A stretch of 64,000 bases of DNA. It comes from Marvania coccoides. Taxonomy: Eukaryota; Chlorophyta; Trebouxiophyceae; Chlorellales; Chlorellaceae. Made by a program: the position numbers and the translations under genes. The notes below the pieces were generated by a model that saw only the letters and a list, made by a program, of their open reading frames with translations, searched no databases and was not told where the DNA came from. Shown here in pieces: positions 44,501 through 54,728 of this stretch. Numbering within the stretch: the stretch's first letter is position 1; every line of letters begins with the position of its first letter. The stretch is from contig OY978106.1 in assembly GCA_963854735.1 (NCBI GenBank), positions 930,001 through 994,000 on the forward strand, in the 5' to 3' direction.

Positions 44501-44561
44501 GGCTGCGGCCGCTGCAGCGGCGGCGGTGGCGGCGGCGGCAGCGCAGCAGCAGGCCAAATGA
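41541..44561 (+). CDS. HSA and SANT domain protein, EAF1/VID21-like NuA4 scaffold
   Basis: A single uninterrupted frame of 1006 residues, unlike all other complete genes here. An HSA domain (about residues 105-150) reads KTHWAFLLEEMAWLAVDFNQ, typical of proteins that hold actin-related proteins. A SANT/Myb-like domain (about 482-535) reads LWSKAEDDLLLAVVHEFGINW and QQQCRQRFRQL. There is no SNF2 helicase between them, so this matches EAF1 of the NuA4 histone acetyltransferase rather than SWR1/PIE1 or INO80. The last 350 residues are low-complexity, rich in Gln, Pro, Gly and Ala. The start is the first ATG of the frame. In-frame ATGs are few, and the 5' UTR may be spliced. Confidence 0.85.
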   Translation: MTTEQMVQAEQQTATAPPTNGAAAKQAATAMAKEGTPQPPGAAPTADGVPATENGTPTPPEPTPEAKEAAEERKREDELVAKGAEIAGVRALLARAFSRASEEPARPKTHWAFLLEEMAWLAVDFNQERLWRRTAALAVAFEIAKKKGDFGLKQPPTEWRVYSEEVRALRAAAAAAGGGGSGGQKTPSSATHGRRSSAREAAKAAAAAAASAEVSPATLLALDSAEDPIFADLEAASEADGLMAPGTPPLESLAAALAFPCEDEFAVTLESCLMASNVDRLIKEEMAVRAYQLEHEAALMSHQLAVAEQQAAANNIGDLGLGPAIVAGPDDGLDAFGTGKKSAKRRKGGARGASSAGGFLGLDDFAEEEEGFGVGGAAAGAAGGPKRSSSRAALVEDVYLRKRRPTRTPAYREQDADYDLAADTGGNRYATRRTTGALARNQGRGGVGERARRGGPGSRADAYQQQQAARARAQAGLPGMMLWSKAEDDLLLAVVHEFGINWTLVSEVLSLSLGMQGIYRPQQQCRQRFRQLTMQEGQDYSEERAFATLSQQLSKQQARELLVASLPVRDDALVRLLEALVQVGATAKGKRAAEEKRNEGLRTRQQEPHPSYITIFTALMQQTGRRHLSPLDLSAHVNNTYLAQARQQQMMAAQQQMMQQMQSQQGQQQAAAAAAAAAQQQQHQQLLPGQPGAMPAQQQMQMPSGANGAAGGPPPGTGGIPPLGGQQQHEQQQQQPQPQQQPPQQQQQQPPIVHGTPTGQGPLAMPPPGSGSGPQPPMQAPAPPKPGQHPPPQITLQQLNTILANNKLPGGQALSEEMRNAIENKRTAFLAQMQAQQAAVAQRQQQQQVMGMAGGMPGQQQQPGMVGTPGSQPGLPPPNSAGALAALQAAQQQQQQQQRPPMPQGMQGAVYAVPPGAGGLAMQGAAGQPMALPPGMSVMSQGGPMMGAQLAAGGVNGGMTLQGLQPGMLPPGTQQQLLAQQMMHQQQAAAAAAAAVAAAAAQQQAK

Positions 44562-45133
44562 GCCCGATGCGAGTGGTGGGATGGCTGCTCGTGCTGTGAT
44601 TGTGCGTGTCGACTTTGAAAGTGCAAGAAAAAAGGTATACTGAAAGTAAAAAGTACAGTTAAGTCTCCTCAGACAAAAATATTCTTTATTCGTAGGATTG
44701 CCTGGAAATGTTGCTTCGGTGGGAGATAATTATAGAAAAATGTCGTATTTCATCTCCCCCCCCCCCCCCCCCCCCATTGTGGTATCTCCATTGCGATGTT
44801 TTTCAAGCGGCGTCCAACAGATCTTCTTTCTCTTGTTCAACTGTTCAACTGCGTTGATTTTTCGTTTTTTTCCCACATTCTCTCTTGATTTTAACAATTA
44901 TGACACCTTGCCGCTGGGGCAATGTTACTAGTAGAAACAAATCAAAAAAGAAACAGATAGCATTATAATAAAAGAAAGTAAAAATCCCGCCGAAAGAAAA
45001 ATCAAGTCATCAAAAAGCACGAAGCTTTTCTTTTCCTCTCAAAATTCGGCACGCATCGCCGTCGCTCGCGCATTCTCCCCCTCCGTCAATCATATCTCAT
45101 CACATTTAGGTAGTTCTTATGTATAATATTTTT
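44562..45133. other. intergenic, convergent; contains C19 tract
   Basis: 3' flanks of the EAF1-like gene (+) and the DUF1279 gene (-). A pure C run sits at 44757-44775. Nothing else. Confidence 0.55.
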
Positions 45134-45872
45134 TCAATTACTTTTTCCGTCTTCGTCGCCGCTGCTGCTCACTGCCACTGCGTCCACTTCCTTGCCCAAC
45201 CACCTCGCAACCACCGGGGTCAACGCAACGGTCGGGGGGAAGCGCACAGGAGACAGCGCCTTGTGCGCAGCGTATGCAATGGCCACGGTGCCCACCTTCT
45301 CGCTTGTCTCCGTCACCTGAAGCCCCACCTTTGATAGGACCGACCCCACGTCCACGCCGGACGCCACCATCGCGTAGCATGCCGCAAACGACACGATGGC
45401 GAACGAAATTGAGGTCAGCAGGTAGGCTGAGCCGTAGCGTTTCAGCAGTTCCTTCGCTGACTGGCCCTTGGTGGCAGAATCGGCATCCCGGGAAGAAAGA
45501 ACCTTCCACAGCCCCGCTTCCAGGCCATACTTCTTTGTGGCGACGTCCGCCTCTTCAGGGACGCCGCTGCCGGTGGGGGCGGGGCCGTTGTCGGCTGCCG
45601 CAGCTGGTACCCTTCGGGGAGGGAGAACGGCGGGTCTCGTTTTAGCGTTCAAGGACCTGGATAATAGAAAATGGGGGGATGGAGTTGGTGGAGAATGTGG
45701 GACGTTATTTGGAGAATAAATTTGGGTGAAAACCTGGGGGCCAGGCACCCACCACCGGAGAGGGAGAAAGAAAAAGTGCTGCTCACCTGCCAAAGCATGT
45801 CGTGTTTCGGCGGCTCAAGGGGCTTCCGCACGCCCGAAAAGTGGTTCGGCGAGGGGCGATGGCAAAATGCAT
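45134..45872 (-). CDS. DUF1279 (FAM210-like) organelle membrane protein
   Basis: Exons 45872-45787 and 45656-45134, 202 residues. The N-terminus is a presequence (MHFAIAPRRTTFRACGSPLSRR) for plastid or mitochondrion. The DUF1279 domain covers the C-terminal half: SAKELLKRYGSAYLLTSISFAIV, a hydrophobic helix SFAACYAMVASGVDV, then KVGTVAIAYAAHKALSPVRFPPTVALTPVVARWLG, the family signature. Animal FAM210A/B are mitochondrial; algal and plant members are often in plastids. Biochemical role unknown. The last residues (SSSGDEDGKSN) are polar and variable. Confidence 0.88.
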
Positions 45873-46225
45873 GGGCGGTAGGTTCGGAGTGCCGAGATGA
45901 ATGTCTAGAAAATGTGCAAGGTACAAAAGGGAAGTGGCTGTGGCGAGGCGAGCGGATCCTTGGATTGAATTTATAAAGATTTAATATGCGTTTCCTCGCA
46001 ATGCGCGACGGGATGGGTTGAACTGAAATCAGTGGTGGGATTTTTTTTCTCCAAGCCGGCCAATATTGGCCCCAGCATTCATGGGCCTCAAGACCTAATT
46101 TTGAGAAATTATTTTATTTAGATACACGTTGACCATAAACCGTGGCACGCCAGCGGCCCCCCAGGACTCTACCACCACATTCTCTTTTTAATTTGTTTTG
46201 AAAACTACGCCCCCAGAACACCCTA
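45873..46225. promoter_or_regulatory. divergent intergenic region DUF1279 / D27
   Basis: 350 bases between two genes for organelle proteins that face outward. No motif identified. Confidence 0.5.
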
Positions 46226-47439
46226 ATGACGCTATCCGCCTTGATCGTGAGCCCATCGGTGGCGTTTCAGCCACATCGCCGCAGCGCCAGGCGCTCTCGC
46301 TTCGCCGCTCGCAGGCTGTGCCTTTTTTCTCCTCCCGCGGTCCTCGCTCCCCCTCAAGCAGCTGCAGCAGACCCCTCGCCGTCGCCTGAGCCCAAGCCAG
46401 ACCCGTTTGCCGTCAAAGAGGTCTACACCGACGCAGACCCCCTCTCAAAGTTCATGATTTGGTACTTTAGCAAGGTAAGCATAACATATAAATGAATCCC
46501 GCTGTCAGGTTTGTCCTATGTATCCAGAAGGGCTAATATGTGTTTGCATGCTCGGTGCAGGTGATGTCTGACCAGCTGGAGGGGCGTCCCGCCTTTGACG
46601 GCACCTACGAGTCGTTTGTGCAGCTTTCTAGGGAGATTATGCGGGGCAGAAACACGGCACAGCAGCAAGAGACGGTGGACAGCGTGCTCAGGAGCCTGCT
46701 GCCGCCGCAGGCGCCTGAGCGCTTCAAAAAGTGGTTCCCCCTCAACAGGCGCAACGCAGAGTTCAACGTGAGCAGCATTTCATCCCAGCATTGTTTACTA
46801 ATTCCCCATTTTTTATTTGGCAGCCCCGCAACCGTTTCCCCCCCCTTCCGTATCTGCCTTAACTTCCTTTTTCATTCGTATACGTAGGCATGGATCACTA
46901 CCTTGGGCTTCACCTGGCTGGTGGGCCCCTCTGTGCTGCAAAACGTCGAAGTTGAGTACAAAGGCAACATTGAGACTTGGCGCAGCGGGGTGAAGATCGA
47001 AAAGTGCAGATACCTCGAGAACAGCGGATGCGTGGGAATGTGTGTCAAGTAAGTACCCTCCTTTTTTCTCTCTTCATAATGCTGTTTTTCCAACTTTTTT
47101 GAAGATATATTCACAAGGTTTTTTTAAACTAGAATTGCCTTTGTCCCAATCGTTTTTCTCGCTTTTTTTTGCAGCATGTGCAAGATCCCCACGCAGCGGT
47201 TCTTCACCGACAACTTCGGCCTGCCCCTCACCATGAACCCCGATTTTGAAGACCTGAGCTGCGAAATGATTTTCGGCCAGGTGCCGCCCCCCGTGGAGGA
47301 AGATGCAGTCTACAACCAGCCGTGCCTGTCGGTGTGCAACCTCGGCACATCGCTGGCAGGAGCGGCAGGGAGGGCGGCCGGCGATAAAGACACGCCGTGC
47401 CCTAAAGTTGACACTGAGAGAAGCAAGACAAGAGCCTAA
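46226..47439 (+). CDS. D27: D27-family beta-carotene isomerase-like protein, plastid
   Basis: Four exons (46226-46474, 46561-46767, 46888-47048, 47175-47439), 293 residues. D27 is an iron protein that converts all-trans to 9-cis-beta-carotene, the first step to carlactone and strigolactones in land plants. The presequence (HRRSARRSRFAARRLCLF) and Pro/Ala stretch are followed by KFMIWYFSKVMSDQLEG, SFVQLSREIMRGR and the conserved Cys-rich half: KCRYLENSGCVGMCVNMCK, PTQRFFTDNFGLPLTMNPDFEDLSCEMIFG and CLSVC, with Cys and His/Glu positions for metal. Algae lack full strigolactone synthesis, so the role may be in carotenoid isomer balance. The gene is next to another plastid-type gene, but unrelated in function. 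Confidence 0.92.
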
Positions 47440-47884
47440 TTACTTCTTCAAATATAGCGTCTGAAGAGCATTTTCCAACTATTTTTTTCCACCAGTATTT
47501 ATCACTTAAAACGAACCCTGCTCATTTTTTGTTTGTAAGTCACAGTTTTTTTTTCTTCATTCTCCCGGTGTTGCTTTCTCCTTCTTTTATCTCGGCGGTT
47601 TTTTCCCTTGTGATGTGGGGGCTATTTTTGTTTTACTCTCGTTGCACGACGTTTTCTCTTCGCTCTAATGAAAGCAAGTATTTTTTTTTTATACCAAAAT
47701 AGAAAAAAGAAGGGTCAACGGAAAAAAAAAGAGGGAAGAGAAGGGAAAAAACATATTTTAAAGGGGAAAAAGCATCCTTTGAACTGTGAATCACAAAAAA
47801 AAAGCTTTGAAGTAAATTTTCGCACGCTCGAGCGCTCTCTCGTAATAATATTATTATTAGTAATATGCTGTCAATGCCTTCTAT
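47440..47884. other. intergenic, convergent 3' flanks
   Basis: Between D27 (+) and the kinase (-). T-rich then A-rich. Nothing seen. Confidence 0.55.
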
Positions 47885-50370
47885 CTACCAACCTTTCCCT
47901 CCTGTCGACTGGCCGCCCCACGAGCCGTAGGGCTTCCCCGTCTCCCTTGCTTTCTTGTCCATTCGCGTCTTCGCAAGCGTGGGATAGGCAACTGGCTGCT
48001 CGTCTTCATCTTCGTCCAGCAGCTCCTCGTCGATGCTGCCCATGTAGGGTGGCATATCGCCGCGTACCTGAAAACAAGGAAAAGACAGGAAGAACGAACG
48101 TGAAAAGACGTATTGCATGTCAAGCCCCTCCCTTCCCCGCCAAAATATCAAGCGTTTTCATTCGAACTGGAAAACATGCCGAATCAAACAGAGCACTGTG
48201 TTGATTTCCCCCCCTCAAAAAAAAATAAAAAAAAATAAAAAAGTACCCCATTGTTAAAATTTGCAGCTCACCAGCCTCGGGTCATACTGCGACAGCCCAT
48301 CGGGCGCAGGGCCCGCCATGAGCAGCTCCGCAAACTCCTCCCTCGACACCCGCCCATCCCCGTTCACGTCCGCTTCACGCAGCATGCTCCTGGCCTCCCG
48401 CAGCCGCTCGTCGTCCTCATTGTCTTCCACCAACTCCTCCAACGACGACAGCGAGATAAAGCCGTCGCCGTTGCGGTCCAGCCGTGCAAACGCGCGCCCC
48501 ACCCACGCCCCCCACTGCGAGTCCTCCTGCATCATCTGCCAGTCCACCAGCCCCGCCAAAAACTCATCCAGAGTCAAAGTCCCATCGTGGTCGCCGTCCA
48601 TCCTCTTCATCAGCTGCTCGATCTCATCGCTCTCCAGGTCGTACCCCAGCTTCCCCAGCCCAATGGTCAGCTCATCCATCGACACCGAGCCCGAAGCGTC
48701 AGAATCCAGCTCGCGGAAGAGCCCCGTCACCCCCTCCAGCTGCTCCCGCGCCTCCGCCGTGGAAGGGTCTGAGGACTTGAATGCCACCTCGTCAGCGATG
48801 ATGCGGAACACCAGCTGCTTCAGGTGGCCGTAGGTGGCGAACCGCTGCAGGCGTTGCACCACTGAGGAGCGAAGCGGTAGGCGGGGCGCGTCTTCCGAGC
48901 GCAGCCAGCGGTGGCGCAGCGCGTCGGAGGCGCTCAACCGCGCGTCGGGATCGCGGCAGAGCAGTCCCCGCAGCAGATCCCGCGCAGAGGGGGAGATTTG
49001 CCGCAGCGCCGGTGCCTCAAAGTCCACGTCGTCGTTCAAGATTGCCTTCCACACCTACGAAAGAGAAGAGGAAGAAGAAAGAGAAAAAAAATCAGCAATA
49101 ATGGCATAATTAAAAAAAATTAAGCATTCATAAAAAGTGGTTCGATTCTGAAGCTTTCAGAACAAAAGAACTGGACAAAATGAGCGCCCAAGGTGTTTTC
49201 CTCCTCCCTTCCAAAATATTACTTCTTAATTCTCACCTGCTGCAGCGAGCACTCTCGCACGTTGTCCCAGAAGGGAAACTTCCCGGTGAGCAGCTGGTAC
49301 ATCATGATGCCCGCGCTCCAGATGTCCGCCTTTTCGTTGTACCTCTGCTCGATGACCTCAGGTGCCATGTAAGCAGGCGTCCCGCTGCGAGACTTCAGCT
49401 TGGGCTCCCCTGGGCGGTGCCTAATAGAAAGCCCGAAGTCGGTGGCCTTCACTGGAGACCCCAGCTCGCTGTGGTTGTAGGCGTGGCGGGCACTAGAGTG
49501 CCCCGGCCCTGCCACCGACTCCACAGCATCGCCAGAGCCGCTGCCTCCTGCGCGTTCTCCGTCTGGGGAAGGGTCTTTCACGAACCGCACCGCCTTCTGG
49601 ATGTTGGACCACAGCTTCCCGGCGCTGCTGCCGTCGTCCTTGCCGGCGACTTCGCCACCCCCACCGCCGCCTGCTTTGTGCAGCAGCAGGAAGTTCTCGG
49701 GCTTGACGTCGCGGTAGACCAGCCCCTTGGCGTGGCACTGGCTCAGGAAGCGCAGCACCGCGCGCATCACCTCGGCCGCCTGGCGTTCGTTGTACTCTCC
49801 AGCTTTTAATCGCTCCAACACGCTGCCGCCCTCGCACAGCTCCATTACGAGGTGGATGCTGACGTCATCCTCAAACACATCCTTCAGATACACCGCGTCC
49901 AACGACGCCCCTAGCTGATCCATCGCGTCCACCTCTGTCTGCAGCTTCAACAGGTAGCGCGGCGTCGCCTTGCCATTTTTGGGCTGCTTGGGGATGGATT
50001 TCACGGCGTAGCGCCGCTTGGTGGCACGCTCTGTGCACTCCCTCACCACACCGAAGCTGCCCGCGCCCAGTACCGGCCCCAGCGCGTAGGCTTCCCTCAA
50101 ATTTCGAGGAAAACCGAAGACGTCTCGGATTTCAGAGGTGAGAAGCTCGGCCTTGAGGGGGCGTTGGAGGACGGAGGAGTCGCTGGCTTTGGCGCGGTAG
50201 TCCGCATGGACGGCGTGGACCTTAAACGCCGCGCCTGAGAGGCGGGAGGGCCGGAGGGCGGCAGCTTTAGCGGAGAGTCGGTGGCGGAGGGGCACCCCCA
50301 GAGACCGGGTGAAAGGGGTCCGCACCGGCACAGTGCGCTGGCCCAGTGGTCCGACGATGTGAAGGGCCAT
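47885..50370 (-). CDS. calcium-dependent protein kinase with kinase-domain insert and organelle-type N-terminus
   Basis: Three exons (50370-49237, 49054-48272, 48067-47885), 699 residues. Kinase domain: GAGSFGVVRE, Lys in RYAVKSIPK, catalytic loop YRDVKPENFLL, DFG in KATDFGLS, GTPAYMAPEVI. Four EF-hands follow a CDPK-type junction: DSDASGSVSMDE, DGDHDGTLTLDEF, DRNGDGFISLSSLEE, DVNGDGRVSREEF, so Ca2+ should switch the kinase. The N-terminus (MALHIVGPLGQRTVPVRTPF, Arg/Ala-rich for 50 residues) looks like a transit peptide rather than a myristoylation site. Between catalytic loop and DFG sits an insert of about 70 residues rich in Gly and Ser. The last exon adds a 60-residue acidic-then-basic tail (DEELLDEDEDEQ, GKPYGSWGG). 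The HRD histidine is Tyr. Confidence 0.93.
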
Positions 50371-52072
50371 GGCTGCACCGCGCGAGGCACTCGGCCGCTG
50401 TGGCCTGGGTGGAACACGAGAGAGATGAAAGAATGATCAAACTTTAAAGGCTGTATAGGGAGGGGGCAGCGGCACTCCCTGCCAGGCTATTGCTGACTTA
50501 ATTGGTCAGTGAAAATTAAAATAAGGCGGAAACAAGGCCGCAACCTTACTAACAAGACACAAAGAAAGGTATAACGCTAGCAGCGCTGCCGTGTCCCCCT
50601 CCTTGTCTGTTTCTCCTTTTCCATTCATTATCACTTCAACTTTGTGGTCGGGATGTGATTCGCCTGTCAAACTCGAAGTAACAGCCGAAAGGAAAATTTG
50701 CTTTGAAATTTTAAATCTTTTATCTCTTCTCCCCGTTTACGCCTTTAAAAATACAAAAATAGTAGATGCACACATGCGTCCAGCCGTATGACCAGTCTTT
50801 TTCGACGTGAGCATTTTTTCAAAGATTGAATGAAATTCAAAATTTTCTCCCACTGTGCCAGCTGGGAAAGAGAAAATTTTCAGTATGTGGAGATTTGGGG
50901 CTCGCTTCTCCAGTGAGCAGCACATGTTGCCCTCCTCTTCTGAAGAACACCAGAGTGAGCCGCCTGCCGATGGCCGTCCAGGCTCGAAAGACCGCGGCTC
51001 GGTGCCCCACAAGCGCTGAGCGCCGGCCCATTCAAGCTCAACCCCATCTGGAGGCAGCAATAGAGGTCCACCATGCGGAGTTTTAGAACGCTGAAGAGAA
51101 ATGAAAAAATTGGTTCCACTGCGCTAACGGGGCCTTCAGAAGAACAAAAGGGTCACTGAATTTCTTTAGAAACGCATGCATATTAGAAAATAGAAAGAGA
51201 AACAGTGATGGGGGATTTGATTTAAGGCGTGTGTGCACATGCATGGACTGTCAGGAGGCTTCCCCATTACAGTTTACGGAGGCAGGAACGTTTCAAAACG
51301 CGCTCATCATTATACGGCCCTACCATAGATTAAATACCATACATGGCATAAAATAAACGCTAGCATAGTGCCCAGCTACCCGTTTCGCACCCACTGCAAA
51401 TATTTTCCATTCTTATCTCGCACCACTTTACTTCCGAAGCTGTGCTGTTCTTTTCTGAAGCTAAAGTAATATCTCCCCTCTGCCCAACTTCCTCCGCTGA
51501 TACGTTAACGCCCATGCGCGTCGAGCATTGGCTGCAACTCTGCCAAGGAAGGTCCAGGTCAGAGTGGAGCGCCAGCAAAAGGCGACCGGTCAAAATGGGA
51601 GAGGAGGCAGCGTTTACAGGCGGTAATACGCCTAGTTACATGATCAGTACTCTGCCTATGCGCCAGCTTTTTACATTCCGGCCTTTTTTTTTTTTCAACA
51701 ACTTTTGGCTGGTAATGTATCAAACCTTCGTTCCCTCTAAATTTCTTCTTCGACCGTAGGGTTGAGAAACGTGTTGTGAAACCAGCAAGACGAAGTGCTA
51801 TCGCAAATTTTATTTATTAACTGTACGAAAGTGATCATAATTGATTGTTTTCCCGGGTTCCAGAGCGTAGGAGCCGCGAGGCAACACCTTCCCGCTCCAA
51901 TTAAATCTCTGCGTCAACTTGCAGCCCCTTGTTGCAAAGATATTTCTCTTTGAGGTATCATTCAATCCAATGAGTACCTTGCATGAACGCTGTTGACTGC
52001 GGCAATTTTACAGTGTGCAGCAAGAGGATCTTGCCCAATTTCAGTTTTGGCTTGGCATTTTTTTGAGCGGCC
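50371..52072. other. intergenic, 1.7 kb
   Basis: Separates the kinase (minus) from GT49 copy 2 (plus), divergent. It holds one GC-richer island (about 50880-51080) open in two minus-strand frames, with no recognisable domain. Otherwise nothing supported. Confidence 0.45.
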
Positions 52073-53796
52073 ATGGCTCTGAACATCGTCAAGCGCATCC
52101 CGGTGACGAAAGTCGCGGCGTTCTCAATGCTGGGTGCCATGATCATGTCATCGTTCGTCTGGGTGAGTTCGCGGTTCCCACCCAACTCGTTACGATTTCA
52201 TCTGCGTCAATACTCATTGCCTCACTCCTCACCGCCCTTGCGCCCCTGCAGTCGCAACTAGGAAGCTCTACAGCTCGGATGGCAGCCATAACCGACCGGC
52301 ATTCGTCCAGCTCCCCCGGTGACAGCGAGTCAGGAGAACGAATGCTTTTGGGCGACTCCATAATGGAGCTCCCCGAGCCGCGGCGGCCCTGCCGATCGGG
52401 TGGCAACCTCCCCAAACTCATTCCTTTGCAGCAGTGGAACAGCGCCAAGCAGCGGCCGCGGCAGAGCATCACTCTGATGACTCAGCTCTCAGTAGACAGG
52501 TTGGTTGTGCCTTGAATTTTCACCCCCATTTGCCCCCTTTTTCACACCCTTCTCCTCTCCATTCTCCCCCCAACAGACTATCGATGCTGGAGAACCAGTG
52601 CCGGACCTGGCCCGATCCTTTAATCGCGGTGGTTTATGTCCCGCTCTTTAGAAACGCCAGCGGCCCCCCCAACCCCGCAACCTACCGCAACACCACTCTA
52701 GACGACATCACGCGCGGCATCAGCTCCTTCCACACCTTCATGGAGACCACGGCGCAGTGCGCGCTGCGCATCGAGCTGGTGGGGCAGTATCTGCGGCGGC
52801 GGGACCCGCAGCAGTACCCCATCAATTCGCTGCGGAATCGCGCGTTGAGCGCGGCCACCACCGACCTGGTGCTGGTGCTGGATGTGGACTTTGTGGCAAG
52901 CCCAATGGTGGGGCTGCCGGAGCCGGGGTATCGGGATCCCGCAGTGTACAATCAGATGGTGGAGTTGGCGTCCAAAAAGAAGGCGCTGGTGCTGCCTGCG
53001 TTTGAGATCACCAACCGTAAGCAAGACCTCACCATGGCGCAGAATTTTGCCCGCACACTGGTCATCGGTGAGTTGTTGATGTGTTTTTTTGTTTAAAAAC
53101 AAGGTTTAGCGGGCGGGGTGTAACAGGCTGGACATTGTTTGAATTTTTTGGTCTCAAAACAACGTTGCTGTCCACTATTGCATGGCGCCAGTACCATCTT
53201 GCCCCACGTTTTCTTTTTCATTTGCCTTTACAAAATTTAAATTTTGCTGACACCCTGTACCGTCAAATTTGAATCAACTCGCAGGCGGCAAGGAGCGGGT
53301 GCAGCAGTGCTACAAGGAGGGCACAATCGATGCATTCAACGGGCGCGACGCCCCCTGGGGACACGGCCCCACCAACACCACAAAGTGGGTGCGCCTCTCC
53401 CGGCCAATCCTGTACCGAGTGCAGTACCAGCCAAAGTACGAGCCTTTCGTAATTATGGCGCGCCACCTGGCGCCCTGGGCGGACGAGCGGTTTGTGGGTT
53501 ACGGTGGCAACAAAATTGCGTATATTAACCAGCTAATGGGCCTAGGATTTGGCTTCCATGTGCACCCGTACGGTTTTGCAGTACACGTACCTCACGTAAG
53601 AACGCGCGCTGCCAACGTCTTTGTGCTGTTGAAGCACCGCGGCGAAGCGGAGATGGAGGAGCTGCGGCAAGAGGTAGAGTGGCAGGTTCGGAAAAAGTCT
53701 TATGTCCCGGTGATAAAGGGGTGCCAGGCGCAGCTGGAGGCGGAGGAAGAGGAGCAGCAGCAGGGCGACAGCGCGGCAGACGACTCAGAGGAGTGA
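52073..53796 (+). CDS. GT49 family glycosyltransferase, LARGE/B4GAT1-like (copy 2)
   Basis: Four exons (52073-52162, 52252-52499, 52577-53067, 53285-53796), 446 residues. Same plan as copy 1 at 17838-19683: short basic tail, membrane anchor (VAAFSMLGAMIMSSFVW) ending at the first intron, then SITLMTQLSVDRLSMLENQC, YPINSLRNRALSAATTDLVLVLDVDFVASP with metal-binding DVD, PFVIMARHLAPWADERFVGYGGNK and the C-terminal FGFHVHPYGFAVHVPH. It has a conserved KE.V..CY segment that copy 1 lacks, and an acidic/Gln C-terminus. The two differ enough to suggest an old duplication and different acceptors. Confidence 0.92.
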
Positions 53797-54728
53797 TGGC
53801 CGAGTGGACTTGGCGTGATACGCCTCCTTTGAGGAATAGAACAATAAACGAATAAAATTCTGCTTTTTGGATTTAGTATACAATGAGTGGGTTAACGCTA
53901 CCTATCACTGTCGTTAAATGTGTTGTATTGATTGCTGAGGCAGGAGACTTGGTATTGCTCTCCTCGCATGCAGCTTTTAATTTATAAACTGTCCTGATGT
54001 TCTTTCGGGGCGAGAATCATTATCATTATTTTTGTTAATCTCAAGAAGTTTTGGGCTTGCGTCGCTCAGATTTTTTTTTCCTTCTCCTTTCTTCCTCCTC
54101 CCCCGCTTCTTGTCTTTCTGCTTCCTATTTATGTTTTCGTCTCGTTCGATTCCCCCCAGCTAGCTTTTTTCATCGCCACCGTCATCCCTTTTCAGCATTA
54201 TTTATGTTTTCATCAATCACTGTCAACAGCACATGATATCACGAATCAAGAATTAAGGTCGGTATCACGAATCAATAATTAAAAGCTGTGCCATTACTGC
54301 TGCCGCCCCCGCTGCAAACTTTTCCTCCCCTGGTACCTGAGGCCGCCGAAGGCACGAGCTGCTGCTGATGCGCAACAGGCTGCCTGAGATGCCCAGAGCC
54401 TTGGCCAATTTCAGTTGACAGGCCTGGCAAATTTGGGAGAGGAGGAAAATAAAAGAGATGTGCGGTAGAAGAGAAAAAAACATCGAAGGAGCCTAGCAAT
54501 GGTGTTATATTTAAAAACTGTATAAAACACGATTGTAACGCTATTTTCGCCAAGCAATTCGGAAAATATTATACATGCAATAGGAATTTTAATTAAGAAC
54601 TCGTGCATCTGTGTGCAGTTTTCATTTCTGAAGCATCTACAAGTTCAAAATTCCAATCTCGTTCTGATCATTCACTCGATCAAAGCCTCCTTTGTCCCTT
54701 TCCTGACTTCCATCTCAAGAAAATCAAG
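53797..54728. other. intergenic
   Basis: About 930 bases between GT49 copy 2 and NAT10, same strand. A GC-richer stretch at 54290-54430 is open on minus (QLKLAKALGISGSLLRIS...) with no family match, perhaps an exon fragment. Otherwise nothing. Confidence 0.45.
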
